Shown here piece by piece: positions 1 to 9,700 of a stretch of 64,000 nt of DNA. The position numbers and the translations under genes were made by a program. Every line of letters begins with the position of its first letter. Position 1 is the first letter of the stretch. A model generated the notes under the pieces. The model was not told the origin of the DNA. It searched no databases and was given only the letters and a program-made list of their open reading frames with translations. This DNA is from Priestia koreensis (lineage in GTDB: Bacteria; Bacillota; Bacilli; Bacillales; Bacillaceae_H): positions 639,924 through 703,923 of the forward strand of contig NZ_LILC01000002.1 in the NCBI RefSeq assembly GCF_001274935.1, written 5' to 3'.

Positions 1-108
1 GACGTTTTAAAAGTGATTGAAAACGCGGTGAAATGGGCAGCACCATCAACAAACAAACGCCCGGTTTTCGGAAATGCAAAGCCTTTAGAAGCGGTACCTC
101 AACGATAA
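1..108 (+). CDS. C-terminal end of a ThuA-like (trehalose utilization) protein, 5' truncated by the window
   Basis: The frame is open from base 1 and stops at TAA 106-108, giving 35 residues. The peptide contains NAVKWAAP and later FGNAKPLE, which resembles the C-terminus of ThuA-domain proteins (class I glutamine amidotransferase-like fold, often linked to sugar use). That is a match from memory on a short tail, so the family is tentative. No start or active site is visible. The gene was followed by a strong rho-independent terminator, now split by a mobile element. Confidence 0.5.
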   Translation, partial: DVLKVIENAVKWAAPSTNKRPVFGNAKPLEAVPQR

Positions 109-119
109 TAACAAGGAAC

Positions 120-131
120 AAAAAAGGAAGC
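120..131 (+). terminator. Left arm of a rho-independent terminator split by the element at 140-773
   Basis: AAAAAAGGAAGC at 120-131 is the exact complement of GCTTCCTTTTTT at 782-793. If 140-773 and one copy of the 8-bp repeat TGAGCAAC are removed, the two arms become a 12-bp stem with an 8-nt loop (TGAGCAAC) and a 3' T-run: a textbook terminator for the upstream gene. Confidence 0.85.
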
Positions 132-139
132 TGAGCAAC
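132..139 (+). repeat. Left copy of an 8-bp target-site duplication (TGAGCAAC)
   Basis: TGAGCAAC at 132-139 is repeated exactly at 774-781, directly outside the inverted-repeat ends of the element. It equals the whole loop of the interrupted terminator. The base after both copies is G, so a 9-bp duplication with a 14-bp inverted repeat is equally possible. Confidence 0.85.
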
Positions 140-190
140 GAGGCCACTGAAAAACTTCGGATTTTTCAGATGATCAGTAGAACGTAAGAC

Positions 191-237
191 AAAAAAGTTG
201 GATATATTCCTTTTTTTTGGAATTTATCCAACTTTTT
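191..237. terminator. Bidirectional terminator hairpin carried by element copy 1
   Basis: AAAAAGTTGGATA is followed by TTCC, eight T, GGAA and then TATCCAACTTTTT, giving a long stem with A-runs 5' and T-runs 3'. It lies just after the stop of the minus-strand transposase fragment and about 50 bp inside the left end, so it can stop both transposase transcription and read-through from the upstream host gene. The second copy (62211-62256) has a different stem sequence with pairing kept. Confidence 0.75.
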
Positions 238-258
238 CTTCATTCTTCTTCCCTTGTT

Positions 259-480
259 TTACTTCATTAGCTTTAAAATTCTTTTTAGGTTGACGGTGAA
301 AATGACCATTGCCCCTTGCATTTCCATGCCAACGAGACCCGTGGATGTGGCTACATCATACCCATGTCTATGCTTGAATTCGCTATTCTTCCCTTCAATT
401 TTAGACCGTTCCTTGGATTTCTCCTTGAAGTATGCTCCTCTTTGAAAAGTTGCTTGTTCAGTATGTTCCGTTGACTTCAA
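259..480 (-). pseudogene. IS1182-family transposase, C-terminal fragment
   Basis: The 73-residue reading frame contains KIEGKNSEFKHRHGYDVAT, GLVGMEMQGAM and NLKRILKLMK at its end, typical of the C-terminus of IS1182-family DDE transposases. The catalytic N-terminal portion is absent, and there is no SD before the first ATG. It is a decayed remnant inside the mobile element. Part of the same sequence is at 62270-62368 in the second copy, cut shorter by another deletion. Confidence 0.75.
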
Positions 481-596
481 TGAAACGGAATCATTGGAAC
501 CACCCTTTTGAATAAATGGATTTTCTTCATTATAAAGTTAAAAACGGCCAAGTTCCTTTCAAAATGGAAACTTGGCCGTTCTATCTGATGTAGTCG

Positions 597-715
597 CTCT
601 AGGCTGATTGGAACGGAAGATGCGAGACTCCTGCGGGATTAGCGTGACAGGTGAGACCCCGCAGAGCAACGAGGAGGCTCACCGCACGCCCCGCGGAAAG
701 CGAAGCGACCTAGAG
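597..715. repeat. GC-rich foldable segment of the element (copy 1), possible structured RNA
   Basis: The segment is far more GC-rich than its surroundings. It has nested complementary arms: CTCTAGG 597-603 with CCTAGAG 709-715, CTGCGGG 631-637 with CCCGCAG 658-664, CTCCT 628-632 with AGGAG 672-676, and a competing pair GGTGAG 650-655 with CTCACC 678-683. It lies upstream of the transposase remnant relative to that gene's direction. The copy at 62383-62501 is nearly identical, and a change in the outer stem keeps a G-U pair. The function is unknown. From memory, similar sequences recur in other Bacillales genomes. Confidence 0.65.
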
Positions 716-773
716 TGGAAATCAACCGACTCCGTTATGAACGCAATCCTTTAAGGACTTTTTCAGTGGCCTC

Positions 774-781
774 TGAGCAAC
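774..781 (+). repeat. Right copy of the 8-bp target-site duplication (TGAGCAAC)
   Basis: This is the exact repeat of 132-139, immediately after the right inverted repeat. The right arm GCTTCC and T7 of the broken terminator follow at 782-794. Confidence 0.85.
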
Positions 782-834
782 GCTTCCTTTTTTTACGGGT
801 CTAAAAACAAATATTTCCCATAAACATATTCTAT

Positions 835-847
835 ATTGTTCGGTATT
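835..847 (-). promoter_or_regulatory. PurR-binding PurBox upstream of xpt
   Basis: On the minus strand the sequence reads AATACCGAACAAT, matching every position of the Bacillus PurBox AWWWCCGAACWWT. It lies about 15 bp upstream of the presumed -35 of xpt-pbuX. In B. subtilis this operon is repressed by PurR as well as controlled by a riboswitch. A partner box is not clear: 813-825 is a poor match whose core is spaced suitably. Confidence 0.6.
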
Positions 848-861
848 TGTTTGAAAATGTC

Positions 862-890
862 TTTCCAAGTTTCGTCTTAGGTGATATAAT
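862..890 (+). promoter_or_regulatory. SigA promoter of xpt-pbuX
   Basis: The -10 is TATAAT at 885-890 with a TG one base upstream (extended -10). A weak -35, TTTCCA at 862-867, lies 17 bp before it. Transcription would start near 897, just before the riboswitch aptamer. Confidence 0.6.
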
Positions 891-914
891 GCAACTAATT
901 CAATAAACAATTTG

Positions 915-3003
<2,089 letters not shown>

Positions 3004-3033
3004 AGTACTTTCTAATTCTATATGTATGTCAGA

Positions 3034-3087
3034 AGCCACCTGTATCTCTTCTTGTTCAACAAGAAGAGATACAGGTGGCTCTTTTTG
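3034..3087 (+). terminator. Terminator of xpt-pbuX
   Basis: A perfect 21-bp stem runs from 3034-3054 to 3060-3080 with a 5-nt loop, then CTTTTTG. Confidence 0.9.
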
Positions 3088-3207
3088 TATAGCCAGTTCT
3101 ACGTCACATTCTCTGTAACATTTTCAACGGGATTTCTAAATGACTTGTCATAGGAATATGTTACATATATACGCTGATTTTAAACATATAAAAGGGGGAC
3201 GTATAAG

Positions 3208-3630
3208 ATGGATGTTCATAACCCAGCTGGTTTTTGGATTCGATTGGGGGCTGCTCTTTTAGACGGGCTCGTGATTGGAATTCCACTGAGCATTTTGTCA
3301 TTCGTCATTACAGGAGATATTGACAATTCGTCTGGAGATGGGTGGATTAATCTCCTCAGTGCTTTATACGGAATTTTTCTACCTGTTTATTGGAGAGGGT
3401 ACGTGGTAGGAAAGAGAGTATGCGGCATTCGTATTGTGAAAATAGATGGTGAAGATGTAAGAATTGGTACGATGGTCATCAGGGTATTATGTGGTGCATT
3501 TATTTATGCCATTACGTTAGGGATTGCGGCCATTGTGAGCGGGATTATGGTAGGAATTCGAGAAGATAAACGGAGCATTCATGATCTAATTGCAGGCACG
3601 TATGTAACATATAACCGACCGGGTGAATGA
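3208..3630 (+). CDS. RDD-family membrane protein
   Basis: This 140-residue integral membrane protein has the RDD pattern: an Arg-containing start of helix 1 (FWIRLGAALLDGLVIGIP), a VGKRVCGIRIV motif after helix 2, and DKRSIHDLIAGTYV near the end. RDD proteins are small and of largely unsettled function; some are linked to ion exchange. The start follows an AAGGGGGACG SD. It is flanked by two terminators and is probably monocistronic. Confidence 0.8.
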   Translation: MDVHNPAGFWIRLGAALLDGLVIGIPLSILSFVITGDIDNSSGDGWINLLSALYGIFLPVYWRGYVVGKRVCGIRIVKIDGEDVRIGTMVIRVLCGAFIYAITLGIAAIVSGIMVGIREDKRSIHDLIAGTYVTYNRPGE

Positions 3631-3693
3631 ATGGGCAAGAAACAATCGATTCCTTTTACGCTGCTTTAAAGCGCTAGACAAAAATAAATGAGG

Positions 3694-3734
3694 AAAAGCC
3701 TTTACTAAAAGCTTTTTTAGTGGGGCTTTTTTTG
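3694..3734 (+). terminator. Terminator after the RDD gene
   Basis: AAAAGCC at 3694-3700 and GGGGCTTTT flank an inner stem ACTAAAA/TTTTAGT and are followed by seven T. Confidence 0.7.
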
Positions 3735-4009
3735 TTGAAGAGTGCTCCATTCTTCGTTTCTTTTTGATGTTGCTTTCTGGATAGGTTCAAGTTTTCTTTG
3801 ATTCATAACGGGTTCGATATCATGTTAAATTGTACAAATCGTGTAAAAATATACGATGGGAAGATAACATTTGAAATTCTGTGCAATGTATGTGAGAATA
3901 GTGCTTTCCGTCTAACATTTTAGCATGCTTATAAAGTAAGTAGATTCATGATTTATCGGATAAAAACAAGCACACGGAAAAAACTAAATATACAACATGA
4001 ATGTACGTC
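3735..4009. other. Intergenic stretch without a recognised gene
   Basis: AT-rich sequence between the RDD terminator and the SD of the acetyltransferase. I see no open frame with an SD, no strong hairpin and no clear promoter. Confidence 0.5.
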
Positions 4010-4024
4010 AAAGGAGTGAAAGGG

Positions 4025-4567
4025 ATGACCATTACAACAAAAAATCCAACTGTTACATTTGAAGCGAAAAATGGAAAACGCGTTACGATTCGTCCAGCAA
4101 TTGAACGTGACGCTCAATATATAACAGAAGCAGTAAGGGAAATTATTAGCGCAGGTGAATTTATTCAAAAGGATCACCCGCGTACGCTTGAAGAAGAAAT
4201 AAACTTTATTGAAAAAGTGATTGAAGAAGGTCACATGTATGTGGTCGCGGAAGTAGAAGGAGAAATTGTCGGCATTGCGCGTGTGTTACGCGGAGAAATC
4301 AAAATGAAGCGCCGCACAGGTCTTTTCCGTACGTGGCTTGTCTCGAAAGCGCAAGGAATGGGCATTGGCAAACAATTTATGGAATATACGCTTAACTGGT
4401 GCCGTGCAAACGACCTCCATAAGCTGAGTCTAACAGTGTTTGCGTCTAACCCTGTAGCTAAAACGCTTTATGAAAAAGTAGGTTTTGAAGAAGAAGGCGT
4501 ATTCAAAGAACAGGCATATATCAACGGTCAGTACGTAGATGAAATTTATATGTCCGTCTTTTTTTGA
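4025..4567 (+). CDS. GNAT-family N-acetyltransferase
   Basis: The protein has 180 residues and a GNAT fold. Strand 4 and the acetyl-CoA pyrophosphate loop are seen in TWLVSKAQGMGIGKQFMEYTLNWC (R/Q-x-x-G-x-G/A). The C-terminal part LSLTVFASNPVAKTLYEKVGFEEEGVFKEQ is the usual beta5 and 'YEKxGF' segment. It resembles RimJ/PhnO-like acetyltransferases; the substrate is unknown. The start at 4025 is preceded by AAAGGAG at 4010-4016 with 8-nt spacing. An in-frame ATG at 4001 lacks an SD. A terminator follows at 4648. Confidence 0.88.
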   Translation: MTITTKNPTVTFEAKNGKRVTIRPAIERDAQYITEAVREIISAGEFIQKDHPRTLEEEINFIEKVIEEGHMYVVAEVEGEIVGIARVLRGEIKMKRRTGLFRTWLVSKAQGMGIGKQFMEYTLNWCRANDLHKLSLTVFASNPVAKTLYEKVGFEEEGVFKEQAYINGQYVDEIYMSVFF

Positions 4568-4647
4568 TTCCAGATTTTGTTGATTTAAAAAGAAGAAAGA
4601 TGCGTTATAATAAAGGTGCACAACAAACATACTCCTTCAAAACATAG

Positions 4648-4676
4648 ACTTTCCCGAAAACGGGAAAGTTTTTTTA
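4648..4676 (+). terminator. Terminator after the acetyltransferase
   Basis: ACTTTCCCG, loop AAAA, CGGGAAAGT, then seven T. Confidence 0.9.
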
Positions 4677-4777
4677 TTGTGTTCATTGCATAACCTCCGA
4701 AAAAATAACAAACGATATAACCATTAAATTCCTATAGTTTGGAAATAGAACAAGGATTTCCTTTTGAGGTGATGAAG

Positions 4778-5869
4778 ATGTCGAAAGTTATGTCAGTTGG
4801 AACGGCGTTTCCCCAATTTTTACTCACTCAGGATCAAACCGTTGAATTTGCACAAGAACTGTTCAGTGAAAGCTTCCGAGATATTAACCGTTTATTAACG
4901 GTGTTTGCGAATGGACAAATTAAGCAGCGTCACTTCGCAAAAGGCATGTCTTGGTTTCAAAACGATCATTCTTTTGCCGAAAAAAACGATGCGTATATTG
5001 AACAGGCTGTTCAGTTAGGCAGTCAGGCCATTGTCTCTTGTTTAACAAGTCATACATATTTAATGGAAAACGTACCTTATGAAGAAATAGAGGCTATTTT
5101 TTTTATTTCCACATCGGGGCTTTCAACGCCTAGCATTGAGGCGAGAATCATGAATGAGCTGCCTTTTTCACCCCACACCAAACGTATACCCATTTGGGGA
5201 TTAGGGTGTGCAGGTGGAGCTTCTGGCTTGGCACGTGCACATGAATATTGCACCGCATTTCCAACAGCGAAGGTACTTGTTTTATCCGTGGAACTTTGCA
5301 GCCTCACCTTTCAAAGAAACGACCGCTCAAAAAGTAATTTGATTGGCACCTCTCTATTTGCCGATGGCGTGGCGTGTGCGCTCGTAGTCGGGGAGGAAGT
5401 TGATACGCGTATGTGGGGGAAATTATCGACTGTACCACGTATGGTGGATACACAATCTACTCTAATGCCACACTCCGAGGATGTAATGGGGTGGGATGTG
5501 AAGGATGAGGGGCTTTACGTTGTCTTTTCAAAAGATATTCCAACCATTATAGGAAGCTGGCTCCCGGTGCAGGTTGACACCTTTTTGAGCAAGCATTCGT
5601 TGCATACGTCAGATATGAAACATTTTATTGCTCATCCTGGTGGAAAAAAAGTTCTTGATGCCTATGTCGATTCACTCGGTTTTACCGCGCATATGATTGA
5701 GCATTCAGCAAATGTTTTACAGGAACATGGAAATATGTCGTCTGCGACTGTTTTATATGTGTTGGATCGTTTTATGCAAGATGACATCAAAGAAAATGAG
5801 TACGGTTTATTAACAGCATTAGGGCCAGGCTTTAGCTCTGAGCTTGTGTTAATGAGGTGGGAAGCATGA
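4778..5869 (+). CDS. bcsA: Type III polyketide synthase (alkylpyrone synthase)
   Basis: This 363-residue chalcone/stilbene synthase-like enzyme condenses a long-chain acyl-CoA with malonyl-CoA units to give alkylpyrones. The catalytic triad is visible: Cys144 in GLGCAGGASG, His286 in FIAHPGG and Asn319 in HGNMSSAT. The B. subtilis counterpart (BcsA/BpsA) works with the adjacent methyltransferase. The start at 4778 has GAGGTG at 4766-4771 at good spacing. ATG 4772 is too close to the SD, and the upstream TTG at 4739 has none. The stop overlaps the next start (ATGA). Confidence 0.93.
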   Translation: MSKVMSVGTAFPQFLLTQDQTVEFAQELFSESFRDINRLLTVFANGQIKQRHFAKGMSWFQNDHSFAEKNDAYIEQAVQLGSQAIVSCLTSHTYLMENVPYEEIEAIFFISTSGLSTPSIEARIMNELPFSPHTKRIPIWGLGCAGGASGLARAHEYCTAFPTAKVLVLSVELCSLTFQRNDRSKSNLIGTSLFADGVACALVVGEEVDTRMWGKLSTVPRMVDTQSTLMPHSEDVMGWDVKDEGLYVVFSKDIPTIIGSWLPVQVDTFLSKHSLHTSDMKHFIAHPGGKKVLDAYVDSLGFTAHMIEHSANVLQEHGNMSSATVLYVLDRFMQDDIKENEYGLLTALGPGFSSELVLMRWEA

Positions 5870-6405
5870 TTTTTTATCTGTTTTTAGTACTTGTTATAGT
5901 GCAGCGTCTAAGTGAGTTGGTTGTAGCGAAGCGAAATGAAAAATGGATGAAGTCTAAGGGCGCAATTGAGGCGGGAAAAGAGCACTACAAATGGCTTGTT
6001 CTATTACATGGTGGCTTTTTTCTTTGTTTAATTGGTGAGGTGGACTATTTTCAACGTGATCTTTTTTCTACATGGAAATGGTTGTTAGGAGCGTTCATTC
6101 TCACACAGCTTTTGCGAATATGGGTCATCTCGTCGCTCGGGAAGTATTGGAATACAAAAATTATCGTGTTACCACAAGCATCGATTGAAATGAAGGGTCC
6201 ATATAAATACGTGAAGCACCCTAATTATATTATCGTGGCAGTCGAGTTCATTCTCATTCCGCTTCTTTTTCAAGCCTACGCAACACTCATTTTATTTACG
6301 TTGTTAAACTTATTTGTGCTCTCTATTCGCATTCCTGCTGAGGAAGAGGCACTAAAGATGCACACGAATTATGAAGATGCAGTGAATGGAATGAAAAAAA
6401 TCTAA
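5866..6405 (+). CDS. ypbQ: Isoprenylcysteine carboxyl methyltransferase-family protein (alkylpyrone O-methyltransferase)
   Basis: This 179-residue membrane protein of the ICMT family has several hydrophobic helices and the SAM-binding segment GPYKYVKHPNYIIV near residues 110-123, plus RIPAEEEAL toward the end. The B. subtilis YpbQ/BpsB methylates the alkylpyrones made by BcsA. The gene overlaps bcsA by 4 bp (ATGA), fitting a two-step pathway. The final lipid products are presumably membrane-associated alkylpyrone methyl ethers. Confidence 0.88.
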   Translation: MIFYLFLVLVIVQRLSELVVAKRNEKWMKSKGAIEAGKEHYKWLVLLHGGFFLCLIGEVDYFQRDLFSTWKWLLGAFILTQLLRIWVISSLGKYWNTKIIVLPQASIEMKGPYKYVKHPNYIIVAVEFILIPLLFQAYATLILFTLLNLFVLSIRIPAEEEALKMHTNYEDAVNGMKKI

Positions 6406-6414
6406 AATTCTAAT

Positions 6415-6465
6415 TGAAAATGATTATCTTTCGTGATAACATAAAGTCAATGATAAAGATTCTCA
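6415..6465 (+). promoter_or_regulatory. Promoter with two Fur boxes for the peptide gene at 6495
   Basis: TGAAAAT-G-ATTATCT at 6415-6429 and TGATAAA-G-ATTCTCA at 6451-6465 each match the Fur 7-1-7 consensus TGATAAT-N-ATTATCA at all but two of the fixed bases. A promoter TTGAAA (6414-6419), 17 bp, TAACAT (6437-6442) lies between and under them, so bound Fur would cover -35 and start site. This predicts repression by iron. Confidence 0.7.
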
Positions 6466-6494
6466 CTATCAATGAGAAGAACGGGGTGACAATG

Positions 6495-6590
6495 ATGGTC
6501 AGTTTATTTGTAGGCGGTACGATCGTTGCGTGTACGGCGGTTATGACGTACGTATTAAAAAACATTGAAAAAGTCCAAAAAGCATCTTAA
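6495..6590 (+). CDS. Small Fur-controlled membrane peptide (31 residues)
   Basis: The peptide begins MVSLFVGGTIVACTAV and ends KNIEKVQKAS: one hydrophobic helix with a short basic tail. It lies in a clean transcription unit with Fur-type promoter, SD GGGGTG at 6483-6488, start ATG 6495 (ATG 6492 is too close to the SD) and a terminator at 6606. Size, charge and context recall the small Fur-regulated proteins of B. subtilis such as FbpC, but I cannot confirm homology. Iron-starvation expression is inferred; the function is unknown. Confidence 0.7.
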   Translation: MVSLFVGGTIVACTAVMTYVLKNIEKVQKAS

Positions 6591-6605
6591 TATACACGTA
6601 AATTC

Positions 6606-6642
6606 AAAAGGATCTAGCGGAATAGCCGTTAGATCCTTTTTC
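6606..6642 (+). terminator. Terminator after the Fur-controlled peptide
   Basis: AAAAGGATCTAGCGG, loop AATAG, CCGTTAGATCCTTTT with one G-U pair, then T-run. Confidence 0.9.
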
Positions 6643-6736
6643 TGTTCGCACTTAATAATTTTTGTACTTTTCAGTGAAAAAGCGCACACAATCAAGTAGA
6701 ATAGAACTATCATCGGGATATAAAGGGGAATACGTC

Positions 6737-9700
6737 ATGGTAGAGACAAAAAATCAGCAACTTACAGGTCTTCTGACAGCGCTTTACGAGCGCTTTGAAC
6801 AAGAGGGAGATTATGAGAACGCACAAAAAGTTCTTCAGTTATTGAGAAAGTGGATAAAAAATCAATTTGTTATGGCTTTTTGCGGCCATTTTTCAGCAGG
6901 GAAATCAAGCATGATCAATGAGCTTGTGGGGCATTCTTTATTGCCTGCAAGTCCAATTCCGACGAGTGCAAATCTCGTTTCTGTGCAAGGCGGAGAGGAG
7001 CATGCAACGATTCATTATACAAACGGAGAAGCTGTTCGCTATCCGGCTCCGTATGATTTTGAGAAGATTAAGCAATTTTGCAAACTAGGAGATGAAATTA
7101 GCGAGGTTCATCTTTCCGTATCCGGCAATTTGCTTCCAAAAGATGTGGTGGTCATGGATACACCGGGAATCGATTCAACAGATGATGCTCACCGTATCGC
7201 GACAGAATCTGCCCTACATCTAGCAGACGTTATTTTTTATGTGATGGACTATAATCATGTACAGTCTGAACTGAACTTTCAATTTACCAAACGTTTGAAA
7301 GAGCAAGGGAAACGCGTGTATTTGATTATTAACCAAATTGATAAACATCGTGATAGCGAGCTAAGCTTCCCTTCGTTTCAACATGCGGTTAGTTCCTCCT
7401 TCGCTAATTGGAATGTCTATCCTGACGGCATTTTTTATACGTCGATTAAAAAGCCGGAGTATCCGGGAAATCAGCTTGCTGACGTTAAACGTTTTATAAG
7501 CGGTGTTGTACAAGAACACCAAAACGGTGCGGAGAGTAGCATACGCGCAGCTCTTCGTACCCTCATTGATGATCATGTTCAATTCGTCGAGCGAAAGTCG
7601 GACTCGTATATTGAACAAATGACAGAAGAATTAGCAAATACGAATGAGACAGCGTTCATTATTGAACGTTTAAAAGCAATAGAAGAAACAAAAAAAAGTG
7701 GCGCAGAGCAAAAAGACGTGATGGAAAAAGTGTTTCGCACAGAGTCCAAAAAGATTATTGAGAATGCTAATATTATGACGTATCCAATCCGTGAGCTTGC
7801 GCGTGCTTTTGTTGAAAGCATGCAGCCTGGGTTTAAAGTAGGGCTTTTGTTTTCAAAGAAAAAAACAGAGCAAGAACGGATAGAGCGTTTGGATGCCTTC
7901 TACGCTTCTCTACAAGAGCAGGTAACCGCTCAGCTTGATTGGCATGTCCGACAGTACTTAACAGGATGGCTCAAGAAATTCGACATTCAAAGCGGTGACT
8001 TAAAAGACCGAGCAGAGGCCTTTTCGGTTTCTTTCTCAAAAGAAATGCTTGCACAGCTCGTTAAAACGGGAGCGGTCTTATCAGGTGATTACGTTCTTGT
8101 CTATACAAATGATGTGATGACAGAGATTCGAAAGCAAGCAGAACGTGAGAGTACAGCCTTTTTAACAGATGCGCTTGTAAAATGGTCGTCTAACGAAGAA
8201 GAACGTTTAGCGAGTGAGCGTACAGAGCTGCAGGCAAAACGAGATTATAACCGAGCAAATCAGTTGCTAGAGCAACAGCGGAAAGAGTTACGTGAAGCAG
8301 AGCAGGCGCTCGGCATCCTAATGAAAGAACATCCGAAAGTGCCATCGGATGAGCGAATTTATCAGATGATTCAAGAGCAGTTTCAGTGGGCTTCTGCCGA
8401 ACAGCAGGAGCAGGTTCAATCAATTGATCTAAATGGGGAAACGTTTGAAGTGAGTGAAGCCCACATTGAGGTCAATAGGACTGAACGTACCGTCGAACAA
8501 ACGATATGCGCCCTTGATCAAGCAATTGAGGTAACAGGTGTTTTAGAACAACTTTCTTCCATTCAAAAGCAAATGAAAAAGCGGAAGGAAAACCTGCAAA
8601 ATCAGTCCTTTACCGTTGCTTTATTCGGTGCTTTTAGTGCCGGTAAATCGTCGTTTGCAAATGCGTTAATCGGAGAGTCTGTGCTTCCTGTATCGCCAAA
8701 CCCAACGACCGCAACCATTAATAAAATCGTCCCACCAACATCTGATCACCCGCATCAAACGGTTCAGGTGACGTTAAAAACGGAAGAGGCTTTGTTAACA
8801 GAACTAAAGCTGTCGCTACGCTTTTTCCAATATGACGTCTCAACGATGGAAGAGGCGCTAAAAGCCATTGCAGAAGTGGAAAGAACGAATCCAAACGTCG
8901 ATGCGAAGAAAAAGTTGCATTTATCTTTCCTTCAGGCCGTTCAAAAAGGGTATAAAGCCGTTGCTTCACACCTTGGCAGTCGTCTTCAAATTACGTTAGC
9001 TGAATTCGGTGACTATGTGGCCGAAGAATATAAAGCGTGTTTTGTCGAAATGATTGAGCTGTTTTATGACTGTGCGATCACCCAAAAAGGAATCACTCTT
9101 GTGGATACACCAGGGGCAGATTCAATTAATGCGCGACATACAGGGGTAGCGTTTAACTACATTAAGAGCGCAGATGCGGTATTGTTTGTTACATATTACA
9201 ATCATGCATTCTCAAAAGCTGACCGGGAATTTTTAATTCAGCTAGGTCGTGTGAAGGATCTGTTCTCACTCGATAAAATGTTTTTCTTAATAAATGCCGC
9301 AGATCTTGCGTCTTCAAAGGAAGAATTAAATACGGTTATCCGCTATGTGCACGATCAGCTAACGCAATACGGTATTCGTTTTCCGCGTCTTTTTCCAATC
9401 TCAAGCTTAGAGGCGCTTCAAGACGAGATGAATCCTAAGTTTGTTGACTTTAAGCAACATTTTTATCATTTTATCGAAAATGAACTGCGCGAAATTGTCA
9501 TGAAAGCAGCCTACGAGGACATGAAGACTGCTCATGATATGATACATGAAATAGAAGAGCTACAAACCGCTGCACAGCGAGATGAAAAAGGGTATTTGCA
9601 GCACCTTTCTCAAAAAGAAGAGCAATCGCTTCGTAACTTAGAGGGAGTGCGTCAAGAAATAAAAGAGGACGTCATTCACCAGGAAATTAAAGAGCTTTTA

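Larger units (their letters stand above)
140..773. mobile_element. IS1182-derived non-autonomous element, copy 1 (634 bp)
   Basis: The ends are perfect 15-bp inverted repeats: GAGGCCACTGAAAAA at 140-154 and its complement TTTTTCAGTGGCCTC at 759-773. They are flanked by an 8-bp direct repeat. Inside, left to right, are a terminator-like hairpin (191-237), a minus-strand C-terminal fragment of an IS1182-family transposase (259-480), a short AT-rich spacer and a GC-rich foldable segment (597-715). Most of the transposase is missing, so the copy cannot move unaided. A second copy with a further internal deletion lies at 62159-62559 in the same orientation. Both are inserted at the loop of a rho-independent terminator. 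Confidence 0.85.
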
